A stretch of DNA of 64,000 bases, from the NCBI GenBank assembly GCA_964559125.1, contig CAZLGW010000011.1:62001-126000 (forward strand), written 5' to 3'. The notes beneath the pieces are model-generated. The model ran no database searches and was not told where the DNA came from. It worked only from the letters and a program-made list of their open reading frames with translations. The translations under genes and the position numbers were made by a program. This DNA is from Ravibacter sp964559125 (lineage in GTDB: Bacteria; Bacteroidota; Bacteroidia; Cytophagales; Spirosomataceae). This document shows, in pieces, positions 1 to 8,834 of the stretch (positions are counted from its first letter, which is position 1; each line of letters begins with the position of its first letter).

Positions 1-934
1 TGGCCAGTCCGAGGCCGGTACCGCCCAGGTCACGGGAGCGGCTTTTATCGACCCTGTAGAAACGCTCGAAAATTCTGGCGATATGCTCCTGCGATATGCC
101 GGGGCCGTTGTCGCGTACCGATATGGTGTAGTTTTTTTTATCTTCTTCAAAAAGGACGACCACCTTACCGCCGTCGTTATTGTATTTGATGGCGTTGCTG
201 ACCAGGTTGACCATTACCTGGTCGATACGCTGCTTATCAGCCAGGACCCATACCGACGTCAGCTTATCCGGCTTCATTTTGAGCGTTACATCCCGTTGTT
301 TCGCTATTTTTTCAAGCCGCTCGAAAATTTCGGTTGTCAGTTCCGCCATATTGACTTTTTCAGGGACCATGGTCGTTTCGCCCGATTCCAGTTGGGAGAG
401 ACTGACCAGGTCTTTCACCAGGATATCGAGACGCTCGAGGCTTTTGGCCGCCTTGACCAGGAATCGTTCCCGCACCTGCTCGTCGTCCATGGCTCCTTCC
501 AGGAGGGTATGGATAAAGCCCTGCGCCGAAAAAACCGGGGTCTTCAGCTCATGGGAGACGTCGGCCAGAAATTCCCGCCGGAACTGCTCCATCCTGCGAA
601 GCTCTTCAATTTCTTTCTGCTTGTTGGCTACATACACAAAAATTTCGTCGTTCATAGCCTTAATAGGATTACTGTTCTGCAGGAGCGCCTTCCTGGAAAT
701 CGAAAAATCCCGTAGCTTTAATTTGTGGATGGTCCGGCGCATCTTCTTGATTTCCGAGAAAACAAGCATCTCGATAGCATAATACGTCAGGAAGAACGAA
801 GGAATAAACGATGCCACGCCTGCCGTAAAGAGCATAGTGCTGTTGGTCTCATCTATAAACGACAGGAAAGTGACGGTGATAAAAGAGATGAAAAGAGAAA
901 GCAGGAGCGCTATGATTCGCGGACTTAAAGACAT
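1..934 (-). CDS. Sensor histidine kinase, PhoR-like (3' end beyond window)
   Basis: This is a membrane sensor kinase of a two-component system, cut by the left window edge. Translation from the ATG at 934 gives about 311 residues: two hydrophobic N-terminal segments (about residues 6-26 and 35-58), a linker, then the phospho-acceptor box DVSHELKTP with His128. The HATPase follows, with N box LVSNAIKYN, G1 box DNGPGIS, F box FERFYRVD and G2 box GTGLGLA at the edge. The short periplasmic loop and box types resemble the PhoR/WalK group. Only the last few residues should be missing. It is divergent from the ceramidase-like gene at 1020. A partner response regulator probably lies outside the window. 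What it senses cannot be told. Confidence 0.9.
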   Translation of the reverse strand, partial: MSLSPRIIALLLSLFISFITVTFLSFIDETNSTMLFTAGVASFIPSFFLTYYAIEMLVFSEIKKMRRTIHKLKLRDFSISRKALLQNSNPIKAMNDEIFVYVANKQKEIEELRRMEQFRREFLADVSHELKTPVFSAQGFIHTLLEGAMDDEQVRERFLVKAAKSLERLDILVKDLVSLSQLESGETTMVPEKVNMAELTTEIFERLEKIAKQRDVTLKMKPDKLTSVWVLADKQRIDQVMVNLVSNAIKYNNDGGKVVVLFEEDKKNYTISVRDNGPGISQEHIARIFERFYRVDKSRSRDLGGTGLGLA

Positions 935-1019
935 TTGCTAGACTTCATGACAGTATCCGGTGGCAAGTTAGTAACTCCTGGCCGGATTTGTTAAATTTAG
1001 CAAAAATGTCTGTTCCCAA

Positions 1020-2312
1020 ATGAAAAGCCCTGTATTGATTCTGTCGGCAATCCTGATAATCGCTATTCATGTCGATGCCCGTCATGTTACGGCCAGCATT
1101 GCTGTTGTCGATATTACACCTCCTCTGGAAATGAAATATACGCTGGGCGGGTACGGGCAGCGTATGAGCAAACCGGCAGAAGGGGTTCACGACCCGATCA
1201 TGGCAAAGGCGCTGGCGCTGAAGAAAGCAAATGAAAAGTACCTCATTATCACCATCGATATTCTTGGTTTGCCTTCCAATTTTAAAACTGATCTGCTGAA
1301 ACGAATTGAAAAAAACGGTTGGAAAGACCGGAACCTGACTTTACTTCCGAGTCATTCGCATGGTAGCCTTGAAATGGCTTCCATCAACAGCAAAAATATA
1401 TTTGGTGTCCCTCAGATTGGTATTTTCCAGCCCGAATTGCTCGCTTTTCTGCTGGATAAAATAGAAAAGCTGGTTTTAAATGCCGATCAAAACTACCGGG
1501 ATGTCATAATTGGTACAGGCAGTGCAGAATTTGACGGGTTAAACCGGAACCGACGCGGCGAGAAGGTTATCGATAAGGAGTTGATCGTGACGCGTATTGA
1601 CCTTACCAACGGACAGCCGCTGGCGGCATTGGTAAACTGGACTGCGCATCCCACATTTATTGGAGGCGCCGATATGCTGGTTTCGGCGGAGTGGCCGGGT
1701 TATCTGCAAACCGAAATGGAGAAGTCGATCGGAAATGGAGTAACTGTGATGTATTACAACGGTGCGGAAGGCGATCAATCGCCGGTATATGACAAGGCCA
1801 TTGATCCCTATGAGAAAATCCGGGTTTACGGGAAAATGATAGCCGAAAAAGCATTGAGCGTATATCATACTGTTCGACCGGCAGCTGAAAACAGGCTGGC
1901 ATATCATTATGAGGTAGTCGATTTACCGAAGCAGGTGGCACATCCCGATTTTATGAAAACCGGGGGCGCAGAGTACGGGCTGGATGAACAGTCTGCCGGG
2001 GTTATAATGGCGGCGATCGGTCCTGAAAAAGTCGGAATGGGTTCGGTCAGGATCGGTGATCTGGTTATCGTGGGAATACCCGGTGAGATGACGGCCGAAC
2101 TGGGAATAGCAGTTAAGCAGATGCTGAAAAATAACAGGACAAAGTATGTCGCTATCGGCGGACTGGCAAACGAATGGATCAGCTATATTCTGGCGGAAGA
2201 CAAATACGTGAACGGCGGAGGATATGAATCGAGTGTAAGTTTTTACGGGCCGGGGCTGGGGGAGATTATAAAAAGTGCCGCCATAGAGATTGCCTCACCG
2301 CTTACGAAATAG
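1020..2312 (+). CDS. Neutral/alkaline ceramidase-family hydrolase, exported
   Basis: 430 residues with an N-terminal signal (about 1-20, ending near VDA). It matches the N-terminal domain of neutral/alkaline non-lysosomal ceramidases: DITPPLE then GGYGQR at the start, a metal-type HSHG motif, NWTAHPT, and the hexapeptide-like GDQSPVY. In Pseudomonas ceramidase the equivalent GDVSPN carries the nucleophile serine, and that serine is kept here. IPGEMT and GGLANEW align with the remaining zinc-ligand regions. The family is an amidase on N-acyl sphingoid bases, but short bacterial members like this one lack the C-terminal domain and their substrates are unknown. It stands alone, between a divergent kinase and the convergent antiporter gene. 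It is one of four family members in this window and the only one keeping the serine. Confidence 0.8.
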   Translation: MKSPVLILSAILIIAIHVDARHVTASIAVVDITPPLEMKYTLGGYGQRMSKPAEGVHDPIMAKALALKKANEKYLIITIDILGLPSNFKTDLLKRIEKNGWKDRNLTLLPSHSHGSLEMASINSKNIFGVPQIGIFQPELLAFLLDKIEKLVLNADQNYRDVIIGTGSAEFDGLNRNRRGEKVIDKELIVTRIDLTNGQPLAALVNWTAHPTFIGGADMLVSAEWPGYLQTEMEKSIGNGVTVMYYNGAEGDQSPVYDKAIDPYEKIRVYGKMIAEKALSVYHTVRPAAENRLAYHYEVVDLPKQVAHPDFMKTGGAEYGLDEQSAGVIMAAIGPEKVGMGSVRIGDLVIVGIPGEMTAELGIAVKQMLKNNRTKYVAIGGLANEWISYILAEDKYVNGGGYESSVSFYGPGLGEIIKSAAIEIASPLTK

Positions 2313-2320
2313 GATGTCTT

Positions 2321-4447
2321 TCATTTAAACATCTTGCCAATGATATTCCCGATTTCGACGAAGTCGCCGTGGCTGTTTACCGAGCGTTTTTCCCCGTCTT
2401 CCTCCTCAGATCCTGAATACGGGTATACCAGGAGGTAGTTTTTGTCGGAGAACCCGGCATTGAGAATGTCAGGAACGGTACGCATCTGGGGTGAATAGGA
2501 AGTCATCCCGGATTTTGCCATCACGAGGATCAGCCCTTCGTCGGTATCTACATCCTTCAGGATCCGCTCCAGCCGCGTCCACTCATGTACTATATTGAAA
2601 TCGGCTTCTATATTAGCACGCCTGTGGATTCTTTTTAAAATGTCGATGCAGATCCTGCTGCTGCTGTAAAAGCTGAGCACAGCCCCGGAATTCCGCCCTA
2701 TGTTCCATATCCTGAGCAGTGAATGAAAGAACCCGGGTTCGGTATGCGACATAAATGGCAGGATGACAACATGTCTCTTGATGGTGGAGATAGGCTGTGC
2801 CGCATGGTAAACCATGACATTGACATTCCCGTTCTGAAGATACCCGTTATAAAGGTTGTAGACAAAAGAGGGAGAGAATCCCTTGTTGTCCTGCAGACCG
2901 ATAACAAGGTCGGAAACTTTCTTCTCTTTCAGGACATTGTTGATGCCGCTGATGACATCGTTGTCGTAACGCGTAAGTGGCTGGAGGCGAACATCCGAAG
3001 CAGCTGCGATATCTACAGCCGCTGCCAGGATCTTCTCGGCATTCTTTACCGAGGATTCATTTTTCTCCTCGTTAATCACATTGAGCGCGAATACCCTGTC
3101 GGTATTGGTTTTGGCCTTGATCATAAGCGACAGGTTGACCATTTTTTCAACCGTATCCTGGTGATTGACCGCCAGCAGGATATTCTCTTCTTCGGAGCTG
3201 TTTCCGGCCACTGTTTCTTCGTGATCGGCATCGGCTATTTTATTGGCATTAGCCATTGTAACAAACGACGCGATAGTACAGGAGACCAGGATCATCAGGA
3301 TGCTTCCGTTCAGGACATGCTCGTTGAGAAGGCGCATCGGCTCCCCGGCCTCGTTTTCGGAAATAATGATGTTATATCCGACCATAACGGCAGCGAGCGT
3401 AGCCGCGGCAGATGCAGTGCTCAACCCGAAAATAAGCCCTCCTTCTTCCGTGCGGAGCCGGAAGGTCTTCTGGGTAGCCCTGGCGGCCAGGTATTTGGTA
3501 CCGATAGCCAGTACCGTCATGAGTGAAGCGACTTTGATCGTTTCCCAGCTCTTGAAAAAAACGGTGAAGTCGATGATCATGCCTACGCTTATCAGGAAAA
3601 AGGGGATGAAAATGGCGTTCCCGACAAATTCCACGCGATTCATAAGAGACGAAGTGTGAGGAATGAGCCGGTTGAGGGCGAGGCCTGCCAGGAACGCGCC
3701 GATGATAGCCTCAACCCCGGCCAGTTCGGCCAGCAATGCAGCGAAGTAAATCATTACCAGCACGAAGATGTACTGCGAAATCCTGTCGCTGACCTTTTTG
3801 AAAAACCACCTGCCTATCAACGGGAACAAAAAGAGCACGGTTATTCCGAAAGCAAGTACGGAAATGCTGAGCCTGAGCCAGAATTCGCGGCCTACTTCAC
3901 CTTTGGCCATACCTACCGAGATAGCCAGTACCAACAGCGCCAGGATATCGGTTATCATCGTTCCGCCCACCGTGATGTTTACAGCAGGATTTTTGGATAG
4001 CCCCATTTTGCTGACAAGAGGGTAGGTGATGAGGGTGTGGGACGAAAAAAGGCTGGCGAAAAGAAAGGAAGTCAGTTGGGAAAAGCCCAGCACGTAATAC
4101 CCGCCGAGATAGCCTGCGATCAGTGGGATAATGAAAGTGTACATCCCGAAAGCCAGGCTCTTCCATTTGTTCTTTTTGAAATCGCCCATATCGATTTCGA
4201 GTCCTGCCAGGAACATGATGTACAGCAGCCCGGTAGTACCGGTAACTACGATAGCACTGTCGCGGGCAAGCAGGTTGAGTCCGTTAGGTCCTACGATAGC
4301 GCCTGCGATGATGAGGCCGAGCAGATGCGGTACCTTTATCTTATTAAGCAACAACGGAGCGCACAGGATAATGACCAAAAGTATCAGGAACTTCAGTACC
4401 GGGTCTTCGATAGGAAGCGATACATTGTAAATATTGGTTAATGTCAT
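2321..4447 (-). CDS. Kef-type cation:proton antiporter with USP-like C-terminus
   Basis: 708 residues. The first 400 or so form about 12 membrane segments of the CPA2/Kef sodium(potassium)/proton exchanger fold. Typical stretches are VPHLLGLIIAGAIVGPNGL, MFLAGLEIDMGDF, and a discontinuous-helix region ending in GAFLAGLALNRLIP. The last 290 residues are soluble and resemble tandem universal-stress-protein domains (ILLAVNHQDTVEKMVNLSL onward), a layout common for Bacteroidota antiporters. It probably exchanges monovalent cations for protons at the inner membrane, and the soluble part may bind nucleotide. It follows the small lipoprotein gene by 4 bases, so the two form an operon. Ion preference cannot be read from the sequence. 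Confidence 0.88.
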   Translation of the reverse strand: MTLTNIYNVSLPIEDPVLKFLILLVIILCAPLLLNKIKVPHLLGLIIAGAIVGPNGLNLLARDSAIVVTGTTGLLYIMFLAGLEIDMGDFKKNKWKSLAFGMYTFIIPLIAGYLGGYYVLGFSQLTSFLFASLFSSHTLITYPLVSKMGLSKNPAVNITVGGTMITDILALLVLAISVGMAKGEVGREFWLRLSISVLAFGITVLFLFPLIGRWFFKKVSDRISQYIFVLVMIYFAALLAELAGVEAIIGAFLAGLALNRLIPHTSSLMNRVEFVGNAIFIPFFLISVGMIIDFTVFFKSWETIKVASLMTVLAIGTKYLAARATQKTFRLRTEEGGLIFGLSTASAAATLAAVMVGYNIIISENEAGEPMRLLNEHVLNGSILMILVSCTIASFVTMANANKIADADHEETVAGNSSEEENILLAVNHQDTVEKMVNLSLMIKAKTNTDRVFALNVINEEKNESSVKNAEKILAAAVDIAAASDVRLQPLTRYDNDVISGINNVLKEKKVSDLVIGLQDNKGFSPSFVYNLYNGYLQNGNVNVMVYHAAQPISTIKRHVVILPFMSHTEPGFFHSLLRIWNIGRNSGAVLSFYSSSRICIDILKRIHRRANIEADFNIVHEWTRLERILKDVDTDEGLILVMAKSGMTSYSPQMRTVPDILNAGFSDKNYLLVYPYSGSEEEDGEKRSVNSHGDFVEIGNIIGKMFK

Positions 4448-4451
4448 AGCG

Positions 4452-5045
4452 CTATTCTTTACCGGGGTTGCGGCTCAGTTCAACGTTAAACCGGGCTGTG
4501 CACCTGTTGTCGACCGATATTGTCCGTATGCCTCTTATTTTGTTTGGACTCAGATCGTTTAGCAATACGTTCATTATCACTTGCTTAGATGCTAATGAGT
4601 CGGTGCTGAAGGTCAGATGGATCGTCTTTCCGTTGAACGATGAATTATATACGCGAATCAGCCTGTTATTGTTGATTACTTTGGTTACCATCCGGGTAGA
4701 ATCGCTTGAAAACAACCAGGTATCGTTACGCTGATCGCCGACTATATATTCCGGGCAGTTCGACTCCGTACATATTACTTTACTGTTCCAATTACCGGCT
4801 ATTTCTTCAGGCCATGCCACGATTACACTCATGGTGTCTTTCAGGGCAAGCAGGCTGTCGCGCATTTTCAGCAGTGAAATGTATTCTGATTCCTTCATGG
4901 CAAATTGTTTTTCCTTCACGAGGAGGTTACGCTCCCTTTGGGTGAGCCTTGTCTCGCGCTCCTGGTCATAGCATCCGGTGAGCATTAGTGAAGGAGTGGC
5001 AAGGAGCAGGAATCTGAATGTTGTCATAGTCATGGTGTCGCGCAT
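4452..5045 (-). CDS. Small coiled-coil lipoprotein, unknown function
   Basis: 197 residues, not recognised as a named family. It begins with a lipoprotein signal ending in LTGC (Cys25), so it should be anchored to a membrane facing the periplasm. Residues 28-70 are charged and heptad-like (RETRLTQRERNLLVKEKQF and on), suggesting a short coiled coil. The rest looks like a beta-rich domain with a cysteine pair (CTESNC). ATG codons at residues 5 and 7 are alternative starts. It is the first gene of a two-gene operon with the antiporter (4-base gap), so it may assist or sense for that transporter. That link is inference only. Confidence 0.7.
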   Translation of the reverse strand: MRDTMTMTTFRFLLLATPSLMLTGCYDQERETRLTQRERNLLVKEKQFAMKESEYISLLKMRDSLLALKDTMSVIVAWPEEIAGNWNSKVICTESNCPEYIVGDQRNDTWLFSSDSTRMVTKVINNNRLIRVYNSSFNGKTIHLTFSTDSLASKQVIMNVLLNDLSPNKIRGIRTISVDNRCTARFNVELSRNPGKE

Positions 5046-5088
5046 ATCCGGATTAAAGATAATAGCTCATCTGGTGTGAGCCAAATTA

Positions 5089-5142
5089 CACAAGTATAAA
5101 AAAGACCGCTTCGGGATAGAAGCGGTCTTTTTTATACTTGTG
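5089..5142 (-). terminator. Perfect 24-bp inverted-repeat terminator after rplS
   Basis: Two perfectly complementary 24-base arms (5089-5112 and 5119-5142) surround a 6-base loop. The core is GAAGCGGTCTT with A/T runs on both sides, so it can stop transcription from either side. It lies 10 bases past the rplS stop and before the lipoprotein-antiporter operon. Confidence 0.9.
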
Positions 5143-5152
5143 CTTAAAGTAC

Positions 5153-5515
5153 CTATTTAGATGCTTTAAGTTCTTTAATCCTGGCTGCCTTGCCGTGACG
5201 GCCCCTGAGATAAAATATCCGGGCGCGACGTACTTTCCCTTTACGCAGCAATTCAATTTTTTCAATGCTCGGGGAAAGAATCGGGAAAATCCGTTCTACA
5301 CCGATACCGTTGGAGATTTTGCGGACTGTGAATGTCTCACCGGCAGTATTGGGGTTACGGCGTTGAATTACAGTACCCTGAAACTGCTGGATACGCTCTT
5401 TGTTCCCTTCTTTGATCTTCACGTGTACCGAAACGGTATCACCTGCTCCGAAATCGGGGTACTGATCTCTGCGGTCTTCTGAAAGTGCCTCTACGAGTTT
5501 GATTAAATCACTCAT
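5153..5515 (-). CDS. rplS: 50S ribosomal protein L19
   Basis: 120 residues, full length for L19, which sits at the 30S-50S interface of the ribosome. Recognisable stretches are FGAGDTVSVHVKIKEGNKER, IQQFQGTVIQRR, GVERIFPILSPSIEKIELL and the basic end RARIFYLRGRHGKAARIKEL. It is monocistronic here: a strong terminator follows directly and a TAnnTTTG element lies about 93 bases upstream. In many bacteria rplS follows trmD, but no trmD is next to it here. Confidence 0.98.
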   Translation of the reverse strand: MSDLIKLVEALSEDRRDQYPDFGAGDTVSVHVKIKEGNKERIQQFQGTVIQRRNPNTAGETFTVRKISNGIGVERIFPILSPSIEKIELLRKGKVRRARIFYLRGRHGKAARIKELKASK

Positions 5516-5615
5516 GACGAATTAAATAGATTAAAACTGTGAACAGCCCATAAGCCCAGCGGAAAGGGTGGCGCCCCCTCATATGACTCATTGTGGGAAA
5601 ACGAGTGCAAAAGTA
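5516..5615 (-). promoter_or_regulatory. rplS promoter -7 element and 5' leader
   Basis: Minus-strand TACTTTTG at 5608-5615 fits the Bacteroidota -7 consensus TAnnTTTG. No clear -33 TTTG was found at 19 bases. Transcription would start near 5600, leaving a leader of about 85 bases. The leader is GC-rich in its first half (5545-5580) and contains repeated GGGCT-type words that could fold. Autoregulatory leaders are known for L19 in other phyla, but a match here is not shown. Confidence 0.5.
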
Positions 5616-6064
5616 ATGATTTTATTTTAAATGCTGAGAAAGTGGTTGAAAATAAAACAGTTCTCGTAGAGAATTGTAGAAGTATTTGGATTGCCCGTAC
5701 AAGAAATAAAAAAAATAAATAGGTTTGCTGTTACTTTCCCGTAATTAGAGCGTATTAATAAGTATATATCGGTCTACAATATTTGTCGATATTATTCTAC
5801 AATATTATTTGCTCAACGTTATGGAATCCTTCTAAACCTGGCTGACCGCGGCTCAGGCAAAGAAAATTACAGGTTTTTTTGGCAGCGTGTCAGACAGGTT
5901 TAGATCGGTTTGCAACTTCCCCTCTCAGTACCTTCCGCAAGAAATCGTATTATCTGCTAAAAGTAGGGATCATTTTTCCTGAATGTGCAATTCTTTCTTA
6001 ATTTAGCATTATTTATAACCAGGGTTTCTATGCCGGCGTTATCAATAATGCAGGTTTATCATAT
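5616..6064. other. Gene-free stretch between rplS and the DUF1549 gene
   Basis: AT-rich intergenic DNA with no open frame that looks like a gene. It contains an 11-base direct repeat TCTACAATATT at 5773-5783 and 5796-5806 (23-base period). This could be a regulator site for the DUF1549-DUF1501 operon starting at 6065. No confident promoter was found for that operon. Confidence 0.4.
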
Positions 6065-8815
6065 ATGAAGTGGATCTTCAATAGCGTTTTTTTCCTTTTT
6101 TCGGGGATAGCGATTTTACTGGTGTGGAGCGGCCGCAGCAGTAAAGTCGACTACAATGCCGACGTAAAGCCGATCCTGAACAAACACTGTATCGGGTGTC
6201 ATGGAGGTGTAAAGAAAGCTGGAAATGTGAGCTTTCTGTTCGAGGAAGAAATGTATGCGCCCGGGAAGTCAGGAAAAATCGCCGTCATAAAAGGGGATCC
6301 GAAGCACAGCGAGATGATCCGCCGGGTCCTTTCGGACGATCCGGATGAAAGGATGCCAAAGGATGCAGCGCCCCTGGCAGATAATGAAATTGAAATTCTG
6401 AAAAAATGGATCGATCAGGGAGCCGAGTGGGGAGTGCACTGGGCCTATAACAGGGTAGAAGAGCCGGAAATCCCATCGATACGGAGCTGGCGGAACCTGT
6501 TCGGCCTCCTGGGAAGTGACAAAAGGTGGGTGCAGAACGAAATCGACTATTTTGTGCTGGACAAGCTCAGGGAAAAAAAACTGAGCCAGAATACGGAAGC
6601 AGAACGTGAAATACTGATCCGGAGGCTGAGCCTTGATCTTACCGGCCTGCCCCCTGACGGGGATGAAGTGGAGGAATTCGTAGCCGATTCTTCTCCGGAA
6701 GCCTATGAAAAGCTCGTCGACAGGCTGCTTGACTCTCAGGCATTCGGTGAAAGATGGGCCTCGATGTGGATGGACCTGGCGCGCTATGCCGATACCAAAG
6801 GCTACGAAAGAGATGCTTCCAGGGTTATATGGAAATACCGGGACTATGTTATCGACGCTTTCAATAAAGATAAGCCGTTCGATCAGTTTACTATTGAGCA
6901 ATTGGCCGGGGACCTTCTGAAGGGAAATGACGGCCTGCCTACCGACGAACAACTGGTCGCTACGGCTTTCCACCGCAATACCATGAACAACGATGAAGGA
7001 GGCACCGAAGATGAAGAATTCCGGGTAGCAGCCGTTATCGACCGGGTGAACGCCACATGGGAAGTCTGGCACGGCACTACCTTCGGTTGTGTTCAGTGTC
7101 ATAGCCACACGTATGATCCTATCAGGCATGAAGAGTACTATAAGTATCTGGCATTCTTCAATAATACACGGGATGAGGATGTCACCAGCGAAACCCCGAC
7201 GCTCAGGCACTATAAAACTGAAGACTCGCTGCAGGCTGCCGAGCTCCGCGATTGGGTGGGCCGCTATGACAAAAGACGGGCTGCGGACGTGTACCGTTTC
7301 CTGAAGGTGACTGAGCCTAAAGTCAACTCCCACGATTTTAGCATGGGTCCCCGCTCTACCCTGCTGGATTCGAAGTACCTCGGCATTCAGCATAAAGGTT
7401 CTGCGATAGCGCCTGCCCTTACCTTTACAGGAAAGGAAAGAATGCTGATTACTTTAGGTACGGGTAAGGAGGGGGCCAGGATCAGGTTTTACACCGACAG
7501 CACCCGTACCCTGAAGGTAGCTGATATAGAGGTACCTAAAACGGGAAGCCCGTGGCGGGACTCCCTCATGGTGATCAGGATCCCTGAGCTTTCGGGCAGA
7601 CATTCGCTTTTCGTGGAAGTGGAGCACTCCAGGGCTCCCGAAGATTGGGTGTCTTTTAAATGGATAGCTTTCCAGGAGGCTTTCCCGGGGGGACCTGAGG
7701 GAGAAGACAAGGAAAAGGAGTATGCCCGATTGCTTTCCCGGCGGGTCCTTAACACGCCTGTTATGTGGGAGGGAGAGGGCGACCTTTTCAGGAAAACTCA
7801 GGTTTTTGAGCGGGGTAACTGGCTGGTAAAGGGAGAAGCCGTATCGCCTTCCGTACCGGCATTGTTCGACCAGTTGCCCGAAAGCTATCCTGCAAACCGC
7901 CTGGGACTGGCCAGGTGGATGGTGAGCCGGGACAACCCCCTTACCTCGAGAGTAATAGTCAACCGTTTCTGGGAACAGTTGTTCGGTCTGGGCATCGTCG
8001 AAACCCTGGAGGACTTCGGGTCGCAGGGAGCTCAACCTACCCATCAGGAGCTTCTGGACTGGCTTTCGGCCCGGTTTATGGATGAATACGGCTGGAGCAC
8101 AAAAAAACTGCTTAAAACCATCGTCATGTCTGCTACTTATCGGCAGTCGTCTGAGATAACCGCCGAAAAGAACAGCTCAGACCCTGACAACAGGTGGCTG
8201 TCACGCGGGCCGAGGGTCCGTCTCGGGGCCGAACAGGTGAGGGATCAGGCTTTGGCGGCCAGCGGGTTGCTGTCGCACAAGATGCGCGGGCCTAGCGTGA
8301 TGCCGCCGCAGCCCGACGGCATATGGCTGTCGCCCTACAACGGCGAAAAGTGGGTAGTGAGCGAGGGAGAAGACAAATACCGCCGCGCGCTTTATACTTA
8401 CTGGAAGAGAACGTCTCCCTACCCGTCGATGACGACGTTCGATGCTCCCAGCCGGGAATTCTGCCAGTCGAGGCGTATCAGGACCAACACTCCCTTGCAG
8501 GCGCTTGTCACGCTGAACGACCCGGTTTATATGGAGGCGGCCGAAAAGCTTGCCAAAAAGATGTGCAGCTCATCAAAGATGCTGGACGACCAGCTTTCGG
8601 GCGGGTATTACTCCCTTACCTTTAAGAAAGTTTCCCCTGAAAAGCTTGATGCCCTGAAGAGAGTATACGGAGAAGCGCTTGCAGAGTTTAAATCGGACAC
8701 GGCGCGTATAAGCGAATTTTTAACCTTTGGGGCCGAAAGAAGTCCCGAGGTGGCGGCAATGGCTCTGACAGCCAATGTGTTGCTGAACCTGGATGAAGTG
8801 ATTACGAAAGAATAA
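6065..8815 (+). CDS. DUF1549/DUF1553 protein with N-terminal planctomycete cytochrome c domain
   Basis: 916 residues. An N-terminal hydrophobic segment (7-22) is followed by a PSCyt1-type domain (about 28-120) with a haem motif CIGCH (Cys42, Cys45, His46) and the later RMPKD, whose Met is a likely axial ligand. DUF1549/PSCyt2 (about 155-365) contains RRLSLDLTGLPP, FGERWASMWMDLARYADT and a second CVQCH motif (342-346). The PSD1/DUF1553 domain (about 625-880) starts at NRLGLARWMV. Such proteins are abundant in Planctomycetes and marine or soil Bacteroidota and almost always pair with a DUF1501 gene, as here (19-base gap). They are thought to act outside the cytoplasm in polysaccharide breakdown, but the chemistry is unproven. 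Haem attachment needs export and a cytochrome c maturation system. Confidence 0.9.
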   Translation: MKWIFNSVFFLFSGIAILLVWSGRSSKVDYNADVKPILNKHCIGCHGGVKKAGNVSFLFEEEMYAPGKSGKIAVIKGDPKHSEMIRRVLSDDPDERMPKDAAPLADNEIEILKKWIDQGAEWGVHWAYNRVEEPEIPSIRSWRNLFGLLGSDKRWVQNEIDYFVLDKLREKKLSQNTEAEREILIRRLSLDLTGLPPDGDEVEEFVADSSPEAYEKLVDRLLDSQAFGERWASMWMDLARYADTKGYERDASRVIWKYRDYVIDAFNKDKPFDQFTIEQLAGDLLKGNDGLPTDEQLVATAFHRNTMNNDEGGTEDEEFRVAAVIDRVNATWEVWHGTTFGCVQCHSHTYDPIRHEEYYKYLAFFNNTRDEDVTSETPTLRHYKTEDSLQAAELRDWVGRYDKRRAADVYRFLKVTEPKVNSHDFSMGPRSTLLDSKYLGIQHKGSAIAPALTFTGKERMLITLGTGKEGARIRFYTDSTRTLKVADIEVPKTGSPWRDSLMVIRIPELSGRHSLFVEVEHSRAPEDWVSFKWIAFQEAFPGGPEGEDKEKEYARLLSRRVLNTPVMWEGEGDLFRKTQVFERGNWLVKGEAVSPSVPALFDQLPESYPANRLGLARWMVSRDNPLTSRVIVNRFWEQLFGLGIVETLEDFGSQGAQPTHQELLDWLSARFMDEYGWSTKKLLKTIVMSATYRQSSEITAEKNSSDPDNRWLSRGPRVRLGAEQVRDQALAASGLLSHKMRGPSVMPPQPDGIWLSPYNGEKWVVSEGEDKYRRALYTYWKRTSPYPSMTTFDAPSREFCQSRRIRTNTPLQALVTLNDPVYMEAAEKLAKKMCSSSKMLDDQLSGGYYSLTFKKVSPEKLDALKRVYGEALAEFKSDTARISEFLTFGAERSPEVAAMALTANVLLNLDEVITKE

Positions 8816-8834
8816 AGCCTGTTAAAAGGAATCG

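Noticed and set aside
2723..3526. 267-residue plus-strand frame
   Set aside because: It lies wholly inside the antiporter gene on the other strand and has no family features.
6269..7393. 374-residue minus-strand frame
   Set aside because: It is antisense to the DUF1549 gene, whose motifs are clear; the frame is a codon-bias shadow.
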